Below are positions 16,886-24,389 of a stretch of DNA of 64,000 bases, piece by piece. How positions within the stretch are numbered: the stretch's first letter is position 1; each line of letters begins with the position of its first letter. The translations under genes were made by a program, and so were the position numbers. The notes beneath the pieces were generated by a model. That model was given only the letters and a program-made list of their open reading frames with translations. It did no database searches and had not been told where the DNA came from. This stretch comes from Pygmaiobacter massiliensis (GTDB lineage Bacteria > Bacillota > Clostridia > Oscillospirales > Ruminococcaceae): assembly GCF_900199435.1 (NCBI RefSeq), contig NZ_OAML01000003.1, forward strand, positions 1,629,166-1,693,165, written 5' to 3'.

Positions 16886-17599
16886 ATGAAAAATAAGAAA
16901 AATTTTTTCAAAGGTAAAGGCTTTTACATGAGCCTGGGCTTGCTCGTCCTTGCAGCCGTCGTGGCGAGCGGGGTTGCAATCAACGGCATGGTAGGCAAAC
17001 TAGAAACACAGAATCCGTCAGCAGAAAGTGGGGGAACAACATGGCAACAGGGAACACAGGAGGCAAACAAACCGCAGAGCAAAGTGCCCGTGCTGCCCGC
17101 GTCGCCCTCTCCGTCACCGAAGGCGTCGTCTTCCTCTTCCTCCTCTACAAAACAGTCCGGCACTGGCGCTGCTACTGGGAATGGAGCCGCCGCGCAAACC
17201 TCTACCTTCGTCTTGCCAGTAGCCGGCCAAGTCACCGCGGTTTATAGCGGCGACGAGCTGGTTTACAACGAAACGCTGGGCGATTGGCGCACCCATAACG
17301 GTATGGATATTACCGCCAACACCGGTGCAGAGGTAAAAGCTGCAATGGCAGGTACCGTAAGCGCAGTAAAAGAAGACCCGATGTGGGGCACTGTGGTTGA
17401 GGTTCAATGTGATGCAGGCACCCTGCGTTACTGCGGCCTTGCTGCCGATGTAAAAGTAAAAGAGGGCACCTTGCTGAAACAGGGCGACCTGCTTGGCACA
17501 CTTGGGGAGATTCCCGCAGAAACGGCACTGGAGCCGCACCTGCACTTTGAGCTGCTGAAAGACGGCGCTCTGGTAGATCCCGAAACGCTGATGAAATAA
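16886..17599 (+). CDS. Membrane-anchored M23/LytM peptidase, SpoIIQ-like
   Basis: A 237-residue protein with one N-terminal membrane helix (~14-34, MSLGLLVLAAVVASGVAING), a Ser/Pro-rich linker (~40-105) and a LytM domain. The zinc motifs are complete: His-x3-Asp in THNGMD and HLH in LEPHLHFEL. Size, topology and domain order match forespore SpoIIQ, which pairs with SpoIIIAH across the septum; clostridial versions keep the zinc site while B. subtilis SpoIIQ does not. The assignment to SpoIIQ rather than another membrane M23 protein is an inference, because no sporulation genes are next to it. Start: ATG at 16886 after GAAAGGAACC. Confidence 0.75.
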   Translation: MKNKKNFFKGKGFYMSLGLLVLAAVVASGVAINGMVGKLETQNPSAESGGTTWQQGTQEANKPQSKVPVLPASPSPSPKASSSSSSSTKQSGTGAATGNGAAAQTSTFVLPVAGQVTAVYSGDELVYNETLGDWRTHNGMDITANTGAEVKAAMAGTVSAVKEDPMWGTVVEVQCDAGTLRYCGLAADVKVKEGTLLKQGDLLGTLGEIPAETALEPHLHFELLKDGALVDPETLMK

Positions 17600-17656
17600 G
17601 CAACATAAATAAGGACAACAGAAACCAAAAGCCGCACCGAGCCTCTGGAATCTGAT

Positions 17657-17698
17657 AAAAACAGGCGAGCTGCCCGAAAGGACAGCTCGTCTGTTTTT
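17657..17698 (+). terminator. Terminator after the SpoIIQ-like gene
   Basis: AAAAACAGGCGAGCTG (17657-17672) pairs with CAGCTCGTCTGTTTTT (17683-17698) with one G-T pair. Confidence 0.85.
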
Positions 17699-17974
17699 GC
17701 GTTTTGCGGCAAAAAACTGGCAAGGCTTATTTCTTTTGTTTCGTAAAATGAATTGGCCCCCAAAAGAAATTTGCGCAGCGGCGGCATTTCACCTATCGAA
17801 AAAACTTGGCAAAAGTAAACTTTATCCTAAACTGCTTCATTAAAGAAACATGTGTGACGCAAAAAGCACTGAAAATAGGTGAAACATATTTATAATAAAA
17901 AGATTGGCAGAATTTTAACGAGTAAATTTTGTTTTATAAATAAATTGTTAAAAAAACTACTTAATCGAAATCTA

Positions 17975-18003
17975 TTGCAAAACAAAAAAACCTTCGATAT
18001 ACT
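17975..18003 (+). promoter_or_regulatory. Promoter of the hydrogenase operon
   Basis: TTGCAA (17975-17980), 17 bp, TATACT (17998-18003). It lies in an AT-rich 395-bp intergenic stretch that otherwise shows no gene, leaving a leader of about 85 nt. Confidence 0.72.
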
Positions 18004-18032
18004 GGGGCACATAGTAAATAAAACTGACTACC

Positions 18033-18048
18033 TGTCACAATTTTGACA
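18033..18048. promoter_or_regulatory. Dyad downstream of the hydrogenase promoter
   Basis: TGTCACAATTTTGACA has 5-bp inverted arms TGTCA/TGACA. It begins about 25 bp after the expected transcription start, where a bound regulator could block elongation. It is not a clear Rex site (TTGTTAA-N4-TTAACAA), so the regulator is unknown. Confidence 0.4.
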
Positions 18049-18094
18049 AACTACCAGGGCACAAAATAATTTTGCAACGAAAAGAGGCGCGAAG

Positions 18095-18586
18095 ATGAAT
18101 AAACAATCTCCCGAATGCTGCGGGGGCGGCGAAACCAAAGAGCAACAATTGCTAGCCTGGATCCAAGCGCACCGTGAAGAAAAGGGCCTTGCCCTGCCGG
18201 CACTGCAAAAAGCGCAGGAGCTTTACGGTTATCTGCCCGTAGAGGCACAGCGTATCGTGGCCCGGGCTTTAGATAAGCCCCTAACCGAAATTTACGGTAT
18301 TGCTACCTTTTACTCTCAGTTCAGCTTGGTGCCCAAAGGGCGCAACTGCATCAGCGTTTGCCTTGGCACTGCTTGCTATGTCAAAGGCGGCGGACGTATT
18401 TATGAGCTGCTTCAACAAAAGCTGGGCATTGCGGGCGGCGGCTGTACCGAAGACGGGCGTTTTAGCTTAGATGCCTGTCGCTGCCTTGGCTGCTGCGGAA
18501 TGGCACCGGTTATCATGATTAACGACGACGTATATGGCAATCTTACCGGCGATGAGCTGGATGCCATCTTGTCGAAATATGAATAG
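18095..18586 (+). CDS. NADH-linked hydrogenase subunit, NuoE-like [2Fe-2S] protein (HydC type)
   Basis: A 163-residue thioredoxin-fold [2Fe-2S] protein of the NuoE/HydC family. PALQKAQELYGYLP opens the helical N-terminal region, followed by IYGIATFYSQFSL and the cluster cysteines in VCLGTACYVKGG and ACRCLGCCGMAPV. In trimeric [FeFe] hydrogenases it relays electrons next to the flavin subunit. It is the first gene of a four-gene operon with short gaps and the operon promoter just upstream. The N-terminus has an extra ECCGGG stretch not needed for the family fold. Confidence 0.92.
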   Translation: MNKQSPECCGGGETKEQQLLAWIQAHREEKGLALPALQKAQELYGYLPVEAQRIVARALDKPLTEIYGIATFYSQFSLVPKGRNCISVCLGTACYVKGGGRIYELLQQKLGIAGGGCTEDGRFSLDACRCLGCCGMAPVIMINDDVYGNLTGDELDAILSKYE

Positions 18587-18598
18587 GGGGACAGTGGC

Positions 18599-18982
18599 AT
18601 GAAAAGCGAAAAGACCAAAATCAAAAGCCTGGGCGATTTACAGCGGGTACGTACCCGCACACTGCCCCAGCTGGATCCAGCCGAAGGTGGGCATCCCCGC
18701 GTGGTTGTCGGCCTTGCTACCTGCGGTATTGCTGCGGGTGCGCAAGGGGTCTATGATGCACTGCAAACAGAGTTGCAGCAGCAAAAAATGCAGGACGTTT
18801 TGCTGCTGCCCACCGGCTGCATCGGCATCTGCCAGTTTGAGCCGGTGGTGGAAGTGTTTATCCCCGGCCAGCCCAAAACTACTTATGTACGCGTAACCCC
18901 AGAAAAAGCAGTACGCATCGTCGACCAACACCTAAAAGGTGGCAACCCGGTAGCCGAATTTACCATCGGCGCCCGGCAGTAA
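18599..18982 (+). CDS. Thioredoxin-like ferredoxin-fold protein of the hydrogenase operon
   Basis: A 127-residue thioredoxin-like ferredoxin-fold protein (VVVGLATCGIAAGAQGVYD, then PTGCIGICQFEPVVEV). Cys42, Cys74 and Cys78 are seen, one fewer than the four of a typical thioredoxin-like [2Fe-2S] site, so cluster binding is doubtful. Similar small genes often sit between hydC and hydB in Clostridia hydrogenase operons. I infer an accessory or electron-transfer role in the same complex. Start: the ATG at 18599 follows GAATAGGGGGACA. Confidence 0.8.
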   Translation: MKSEKTKIKSLGDLQRVRTRTLPQLDPAEGGHPRVVVGLATCGIAAGAQGVYDALQTELQQQKMQDVLLLPTGCIGICQFEPVVEVFIPGQPKTTYVRVTPEKAVRIVDQHLKGGNPVAEFTIGARQ

Positions 18983-18996
18983 GGGGGAGGCGACGG

Positions 18997-20787
18997 ATGT
19001 ACAGAAGTTATGTAATGGTCTGTTCCGGCCAAACTTGTGGTAATACCCTAAGCGACAGAATCGCAGAAGAATTTGAGGTGCAGATTAAGCTTGCCGGTTT
19101 GCGGCAGGAGGTACAGGTGCTGCGCGGCGGCTGTCTTGGTATCTGCGGCTCTGGTCCCAACGTTGCAGTATTTCCAGAAGGCACACTTTACAGCCATGTG
19201 AAACTGGAAGATGTAGCCGAGCTGGTGGCGGAACACCTGCTGAAAGGCAAAAAGGTAAACCGCCTGCTGTATGACGAAAATGAAGCGACCAATACCGTGC
19301 GCAGTTTGAGTGAAACTGCATTTTACAAAAAACAAATGCGTGTTGCGCTGCGCAACTGCGGTGTAATTAACCCACGCAGTATAGAAGAATACATAGCGCG
19401 CGATGGTTACGCCGCGCTTGAAAAAGCACTGACCCGGATGACCCCCGACGAAGTGGTGGAAACTGTGCTGGCCTCCGGATTAAGAGGACGCGGCGGTGCA
19501 GGCTTTCCAACCGGTCTAAAATGGAAATTTGCTTCCGGCAATCGGGGCAATGTGCAAAAATACGTTTGCTGCAACGCAGATGAGGGCGACCCGGGCGCAT
19601 TTATGGACCGCTCGGTGCTGGAGGGCGATCCGCACACTGTTATTGAAGCTATGGCGGTTGCGGCCTATGCCATCGGCGCAGACACCGGTTATGTCTATGT
19701 CCGTGCAGAATATCCCGTCGCGGTAAAGCACCTTACGCTTGCCATCGAGCAGGCCAAAAGTGCCGGGCTGCTGGGCAAAAATATTTTCGGCACGGATTTT
19801 TCATTTAACCTGCACATAAAGCTGGGCGCGGGAGCTTTTGTCTGCGGCGAAGAAACCGCGCTTATGACCTCTATCGAGGGTAAACGCGGCGAGCCGCATC
19901 CGCGCCCACCGTTCCCGGCGGTAAAGGGATTGTTTGAATCTCCCACAATTCTGAATAATGTGGAAACTCTGGCTAACATCTGCCCGATTATTTTGAACGG
20001 TGCAGAATGGTTTTCTGCCATGGGCTCAGAGAAAAGCAAGGGCACTAAGGTGTTTGCACTGGGCGGCAAGATAAAAAACACCGGCCTTGTTGAGGTGCCG
20101 ATGGGCACGACACTGCGCGAAATTGTCGAAGAAATCGGCGGCGGCATCCCTAACGGTAAAGCATTTAAGGCTGCACAGACGGGCGGCCCATCGGGCGGCT
20201 GCATCCCGGCTTCGCTGATCGATATCCCCATCGATTATGACAACCTGCTTTCTATCGGCACCATGATGGGCTCGGGTGGATTGATTGTCATGGACGAAGA
20301 CACCTGCATGGTGGATATAGCGAAATTTTTCCTTGAGTTCACAGTGGAAGAATCCTGCGGAAAATGCACCCCATGCCGTGTCGGCACCAAACGCCTGCTC
20401 GAGCTGCTGAACAAAATCACCGACGGACGCGGCACGATGGAAGACCTTGACCGCATTGAAGAGCTGGCGGCTTTTATCAAATCCAATAGCCTTTGTGGCC
20501 TGGGGCAAACAGCACCGAACCCAGTGCTTTCCACGTTGCGCTATTTCCGGGATGAATATGTAGAGCATATCGTGCACCGCCATTGCCCGGCCGGTGTTTG
20601 CCGTGAATTGCTGCAATACACCATCGACCCGGTGAAGTGCCACGGCTGCACTGCTTGCGCTCGTGCCTGCCCGGCACACGCAATCGTCGGCAGCCCCAAA
20701 AACCCGCACACCATCGACACTGCAAAATGCATCAAATGTGGCGGCTGTATTGAAAAATGCCGATTTGACGCCATCAGCCGCCATTGA
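18997..20787 (+). CDS. NADH-binding flavoprotein subunit of [FeFe] hydrogenase (HydB, NuoF-like)
   Basis: A 596-residue subunit that binds FMN, NADH and several iron-sulfur clusters. Residues 1-90 are a thioredoxin-like [2Fe-2S] domain with four Cys (9, 14, 46, 50). The NuoF core has the FMN/NAD loop RGRGGAGFPTGLKW (~162-175), YVCCNADEGDPGAF and the SLBB region. ESCGKCTPCRVGT (~450-462) holds a [4Fe-4S] cluster. The C-terminal ferredoxin domain has two motifs, CHGCTACARACP and CIKCGGCIEKC. This layout is that of HydB in NADH/ferredoxin-dependent bifurcating hydrogenases. No truncation is seen. Confidence 0.94.
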   Translation: MYRSYVMVCSGQTCGNTLSDRIAEEFEVQIKLAGLRQEVQVLRGGCLGICGSGPNVAVFPEGTLYSHVKLEDVAELVAEHLLKGKKVNRLLYDENEATNTVRSLSETAFYKKQMRVALRNCGVINPRSIEEYIARDGYAALEKALTRMTPDEVVETVLASGLRGRGGAGFPTGLKWKFASGNRGNVQKYVCCNADEGDPGAFMDRSVLEGDPHTVIEAMAVAAYAIGADTGYVYVRAEYPVAVKHLTLAIEQAKSAGLLGKNIFGTDFSFNLHIKLGAGAFVCGEETALMTSIEGKRGEPHPRPPFPAVKGLFESPTILNNVETLANICPIILNGAEWFSAMGSEKSKGTKVFALGGKIKNTGLVEVPMGTTLREIVEEIGGGIPNGKAFKAAQTGGPSGGCIPASLIDIPIDYDNLLSIGTMMGSGGLIVMDEDTCMVDIAKFFLEFTVEESCGKCTPCRVGTKRLLELLNKITDGRGTMEDLDRIEELAAFIKSNSLCGLGQTAPNPVLSTLRYFRDEYVEHIVHRHCPAGVCRELLQYTIDPVKCHGCTACARACPAHAIVGSPKNPHTIDTAKCIKCGGCIEKCRFDAISRH

Positions 20788-20805
20788 GAAAGGAAGTGAA
20801 GGTAA

Positions 20806-22581
20806 ATGGATCAGTTTGCGCTTGAAACGGTCGATATGATCGGCCTTAAAATCAATAATGTTGCCTGCCGGGCCCCGGCGGGTTCTACCATTCTGGAAGC
20901 CGCCCGTGCGGCGGGCATCGCCATTCCGACCCTTTGCTTCTTGAAGGACATCAACGAAATAGGTGCCTGCCGCCTTTGCGTGGTCGAGGTGAAAGGCGCG
21001 AAAAATCTCGTGACAGCCTGCGTGTTTCCCATTGCGGAGGGCATGGAGGTGTTTACTAACACCGAAAAGGTACAGGCCGCACGCCGCACCAATCTAAAAC
21101 TCATTCTTTCCATCCACAATCAAGAATGTCTGGTTTGCAGTCGCAGCGGCAACTGTGAGTTGCAAAAACTCTGCCGCGAATACGGCGTAGATAACCGCAT
21201 GGCTTTTGAGGGAGAAAAGAACCACTACGAGCTGGATACCAGTACCGTACATATGGTGCGCGACAATTCCAAGTGCATCCTTTGCCGCCGCTGCGTGGCA
21301 ACCTGCAATATAGTGCAGGGCATTGGTGCCATTGGCGTTTCTGAGCGCGGCTTTTCTACCCATGTGGGTTGCAGCTTTGATGCTTCGCTAGAACAATCTG
21401 CCTGCATCAACTGTGGACAGTGCATCGTTTCCTGCCCTACCGGCGCGCTGCATGAAAAGGATGACACCGACAAAGTATGGGCAGCGATTGGCGACCCAAC
21501 CAAACATGTCATTGTACAGACCGCGCCTTCTGTCCGGGCCACCTTGGGCGAAGCATTTGGTTTGCCGGTTGGCACTAACGTAGAAAAAAAGATGGCAGCA
21601 GCGCTGCGCCGACTTGGTTTTGATGGTGTATACGATACCGACTTTGCTGCCGATATGACGATTATGGAAGAAGCCACCGAGTTTTTAGAGCGTGTAAAAA
21701 CCGGCGGCACGCTGCCTCTGATTACCAGCTGCTGCCCTGGCTGGGTCAAGTTCTGTGAAACTTTCTTCCCAGAGTTTATACCGAATTTGTCCAGCTGCAA
21801 AAGCCCGCAGCAGATGTTTGGTGCCTTGGCTAAAACGTATTACGCTGAGCGTACCGGCAAAAAGGCAGAGGAGATTTTCTGCGTTTCGGTAATGCCCTGC
21901 ACTGCGAAGAAATTTGAAATCGGCCGTCCCGGCGAGTTTGCCGCAGGCCCGGAAATGCCGGATGTTGATGTGGCCCTGACAACGCGTGAACTCACACATA
22001 TGATTCAGCGTGCTGGTTTGCTGTTCGACAAGCTGCCAGATGAGCCGTTTGACCCTGCGATGGGTGTTGCCTCTGGTGCAGCGCATATTTTTGGTGCTAC
22101 TGGCGGCGTAATGGAAGCGGCACTTCGCACGGCAGCCGAAACACTGACAGGAAAAGAACTCGCAAATCCGGAATTTTCTGCCGTGCGCGGCACGGCAGGC
22201 ATCAAAGAGGCGGAATACACCATCGGTGAGCGCAAAGTACGCGTTTGCGTAGCCAGTGGTACTGCCAACGCAGCAAAGGTATTACAGGCTGTTAAGCGCG
22301 GTGAAAAAGAATACGATTTCATCGAGATTATGGCTTGCCCGGGCGGCTGCGTCAATGGTGGAGGCCAACCGGTACAGCACGCAGACGTGCGCAATTTTAC
22401 CGATCTGCAGGCACTGCGTGCCGCTGCGCTTTATAATGAAGACGCGGGCATGAAATTGCGCAAAAGCCATGAAAACCCGCTGGTGCAGCAGGTGTATGCC
22501 GAGTTTTTACAGGCACCCGGCAGCCACAAAGCGCATGAAATTTTGCATACCGGATACGAACAGCGTATCAAAGAGTTCTAG
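20806..22581 (+). CDS. hydA: [FeFe] hydrogenase catalytic subunit HydA, NADH-dependent multimeric type
   Basis: A 591-residue hydrogenase that interconverts protons and H2. The N-terminal [2Fe-2S] ferredoxin domain (CRAPAGSTILEAARAAG, CFLKDINEIGACRLCVVEV) is followed by the His-Cys [4Fe-4S] motif (HNQECLVCSRSGNC) and two [4Fe-4S] motifs (CILCRRCVATC and CINCGQCIVSCP). The H-cluster signatures are complete: TSCCPGW at ~307, MPCTAKKFE at ~363 and MACPGGCVNGGGQP at ~508. With the NuoE- and NuoF-like partners it probably forms an electron-bifurcating HydABC complex that uses NADH and reduced ferredoxin. The maturases HydE, HydF and HydG are not in the window. Confidence 0.95.
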   Translation: MDQFALETVDMIGLKINNVACRAPAGSTILEAARAAGIAIPTLCFLKDINEIGACRLCVVEVKGAKNLVTACVFPIAEGMEVFTNTEKVQAARRTNLKLILSIHNQECLVCSRSGNCELQKLCREYGVDNRMAFEGEKNHYELDTSTVHMVRDNSKCILCRRCVATCNIVQGIGAIGVSERGFSTHVGCSFDASLEQSACINCGQCIVSCPTGALHEKDDTDKVWAAIGDPTKHVIVQTAPSVRATLGEAFGLPVGTNVEKKMAAALRRLGFDGVYDTDFAADMTIMEEATEFLERVKTGGTLPLITSCCPGWVKFCETFFPEFIPNLSSCKSPQQMFGALAKTYYAERTGKKAEEIFCVSVMPCTAKKFEIGRPGEFAAGPEMPDVDVALTTRELTHMIQRAGLLFDKLPDEPFDPAMGVASGAAHIFGATGGVMEAALRTAAETLTGKELANPEFSAVRGTAGIKEAEYTIGERKVRVCVASGTANAAKVLQAVKRGEKEYDFIEIMACPGGCVNGGGQPVQHADVRNFTDLQALRAAALYNEDAGMKLRKSHENPLVQQVYAEFLQAPGSHKAHEILHTGYEQRIKEF

Positions 22582-22689
22582 AGAATAACAGGCGTGCTTA
22601 TAAAATGGCAGGCCGCACTCAATTCCCCTGAGGACTTAACTGCCATTCGGCCAGATATTATTTTTTAGATTTCATCTCTCACTCCACAT

Positions 22690-22730
22690 AAAAATGCAGG
22701 TAAGCCCTAATGGGCGTGCCTGCATTTTTT
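22690..22730 (+). terminator. Terminator of the hydrogenase operon
   Basis: AAAAATGCAGG at 22690-22700 pairs with CCTGCATTTTT further on, with an inner GCCC/GGGC step, then a final T. The rest of 22582-22879 shows no gene. Confidence 0.85.
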
Positions 22731-22879
22731 GCTTTAGGGCATAATCGTACCGAAGAATATGAAAATCCATTTTTCGCATAGACAATGAGGCTATACCCTT
22801 ACTATAATGAAGTAAAAAACAAGTGCTGTGCAAAAAGAAACATATAAGAATTTTGCTGCAAAAAAGGAGAGTGAGTGCG

Positions 22880-23251
22880 ATGCCCGGAGCACCAGGTGCA
22901 TGGAGCCTGCCTTTTCGAATGGAAGCACTGCGATGGAATCTCTATCGCAAATTTAGAGAAGAAAATCAATACCGGCCGCTTACAAGATATGGAAGGTGCC
23001 TTGCTCTCGCGGCAGCCCAGCTGTTATGTGGTGTTACAAGCCTGATGTTGCACCGCCGCTGGCTGGTTGGAGCAAATTTGTTCAGCGCATTTGTTTTGGG
23101 CGCTACAGTCAGCTATACGGCAGCATTGCTTTGGGTGAATCGGCGCGAGCCTGCAATCATACCGCTAAATGGGCAATTTCGCCCCGGAGATTTTCCGGCG
23201 CTGGTTCTCCTCGTCATCGGATGGGCAGTGGGACTGATTAATCTGGTTTAG
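22880..23251 (+). CDS. Small multi-pass membrane protein of unknown function
   Basis: A 123-residue protein starting MPGAPGAWSLPFRMEAL, with a basic N-terminal region (RWNLYRKFREENQYR) and three predicted membrane helices, around residues 40-60, 64-84 and 100-122. The last ends LLVIGWAVGLINLV. AAAGGAGAG at 22864 supports the ATG at 22880. No family is recognised. It stands alone between the hydrogenase terminator and a 284-bp AT-rich space (23252-23535) in which no gene is seen. Confidence 0.6.
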   Translation: MPGAPGAWSLPFRMEALRWNLYRKFREENQYRPLTRYGRCLALAAAQLLCGVTSLMLHRRWLVGANLFSAFVLGATVSYTAALLWVNRREPAIIPLNGQFRPGDFPALVLLVIGWAVGLINLV

Positions 23252-23535
23252 AACGTTTTAGATGGATAAAAAAAGATGATATTGTAATGTGGCAACCAAA
23301 GTTTATAGAATTTGTGGTGATATCTCCATTTTCTTATAGTGCAAAAACTATCTTAGCGGTAATGCTCGGGGGATAAAAATTAGCTGCCTGAATTTTTTAT
23401 TTTGTACAAATTAGCAACAAAAAACAAATAAGAGTAGGCATGTATTTTAAAAAAAGTAAAAGCACAGCTTTGCAATATTTTTGCGGTAATCACATTTTTC
23501 GACACCTCTCCATAGCATAATGCGGAGGTGTAACC

Positions 23536-24096
23536 ATGAGAAATTACGATAATGATTGCTATCACGAAAATTGCCAAAAAAACAGCTGCCTTCCAGTTAT
23601 CCTTACGGTGATTGTGGCGGTTGTACTGGCTTTGCTGGTGCTGTGTTTTACATGTGTGGGGGCAGGCGGCAACAACAGCACTGCAACCCCGAATTTTGTA
23701 GGGTTAGCAGCGAGCCGACAAACTCAAAACCTGAAAAATTCACAGCAGCCGATACCGTTTAACAAAGTTACAGCACAAGACGGAAAAAATGCTTCAGTCG
23801 GCGCAATACCGGTTTCTAGTATTACGTTAGCAGCAAACCACATTTATCTAATCAATTATAACATTAATGCTTTTGTTAACGATGGTAAACTTGGTACCTT
23901 AACGGGTGGATTGCTCATTGATAACGTGCAGCAAGATCCCAGTATTTCCACCAATACCAGCAACTCTTTGGTAAGCATTGCAGGCAGCATGACCTTAGAA
24001 GTAGGAGCGAGCAATGAAACACTTGCTCTTTACACTATTGCAACAGGAGAAATGAATCTGCTGAATGCACAGTTGAGCGTATTACAGGTGAAGTAG
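23536..24096 (+). CDS. Membrane-anchored surface protein, possible BclA/TNF-like C-terminal domain
   Basis: A 186-residue protein with a Cys/Asn-rich N-terminal tail (DNDCYHENCQKNSC), one membrane helix (~20-42) and an outer part of beta-rich sequence. Phrases such as VSSITLAANHIYLINYNINAF and SLVSIAGSMTLEVGA resemble the C1q/TNF-like C-terminal domain of exosporium glycoproteins, but no collagen-like repeats are present. GCGGAGGTG precedes the ATG. A surface or spore-coat role is a tentative inference. It is the last chromosomal gene before the element and is followed by a terminator. Confidence 0.5.
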   Translation: MRNYDNDCYHENCQKNSCLPVILTVIVAVVLALLVLCFTCVGAGGNNSTATPNFVGLAASRQTQNLKNSQQPIPFNKVTAQDGKNASVGAIPVSSITLAANHIYLINYNINAFVNDGKLGTLTGGLLIDNVQQDPSISTNTSNSLVSIAGSMTLEVGASNETLALYTIATGEMNLLNAQLSVLQVK

Positions 24097-24136
24097 CTGG
24101 CAATGTAACGTTTCCCCAAGCGAATTTTTTCAACTC

Positions 24137-24195
24137 AAATAAACACATCCCCAGCAATTTGCCACGGATAAGGCTTGCTGGGGATGTGTTTATTT
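24137..24195. terminator. Strong terminator at the chromosomal edge of the element
   Basis: A 21-bp perfect inverted repeat (24137-24157 with 24175-24195) holding ATCCCCAGCAA/TTGCTGGGGAT. A and T stretches on both sides let it act in either direction. Confidence 0.88.
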
Positions 24196-24224
24196 ATATG
24201 GAAAGAGGTATTGGCAGGAAAAAA

Positions 24225-24262
24225 GAAAATAGCCATCTAAGAAAATTCTTAAATGGCTATTA
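24225..24262 (-). terminator. Former tRNA transcript terminator (minus strand)
   Basis: ATAGCCATCTAAGAA (24229-24243) and TTCTTAAATGGCTAT (24246-24260) form a near-perfect stem, and on the minus strand a T-rich run follows. It lies directly after the CCA end of the tRNA fragment, as expected for the terminator of the original tRNA gene. Confidence 0.6.
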
Positions 24263-24264
24263 AT

Positions 24265-24309
24265 TGGTGGAGACGGAGGGACTCGAACCCGCGACCTCTC
24301 GGATGTGAA
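24265..24309 (-). tRNA. 3' fragment of tRNA-Val(CAC), left attachment site of the element
   Basis: On the minus strand the 45 bases read as anticodon loop TTCACAT (U33, anticodon CAC), stem half CCGAG, variable AGGTC, T arm GCGGG-TTCGAGT-CCCTC, acceptor half CGTCTCC, A, CCA. The segment sizes fit a tRNA exactly. The 5' half is missing: bases further upstream do not pair with CCGAG. One C-T mismatch in the T stem also fits a non-functional copy. The intact tRNA should lie at the far right end of the element, outside this window. It is an attL/attR-type site, not a working tRNA. Confidence 0.8.
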
Positions 24310-24327
24310 TTGCCAAACTCATGCCTT

Positions 24328-24376
24328 CCTGTAAAATGATAAAGCGCAAAAGATTTCGCAAATATCATTTTACAGG
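24328..24376 (+). promoter_or_regulatory. 14-bp inverted repeat covering the integrase ribosome-binding site
   Basis: CCTGTAAAATGATA (24328-24341) and TATCATTTTACAGG (24363-24376) are perfect inverted copies 21 bp apart. The right arm ends within the AGGAG ribosome-binding site used by the integrase ATG at 24390. In mRNA it would mask that site; as DNA it is also a dyad that the integrase's own helix-turn-helix might bind. Confidence 0.7.
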
Positions 24377-24389
24377 AGAGAAAGTAGTC

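Noticed and set aside
17933-17965. Rex-binding site upstream of the hydrogenase operon
   Set aside because: Only one half (TTGTTAA) is convincing; the other half does not match.
24265-24309. A working tRNA gene
   Set aside because: Only the 3' half is present; the D arm, 5' acceptor strand and 5' anticodon stem are missing.
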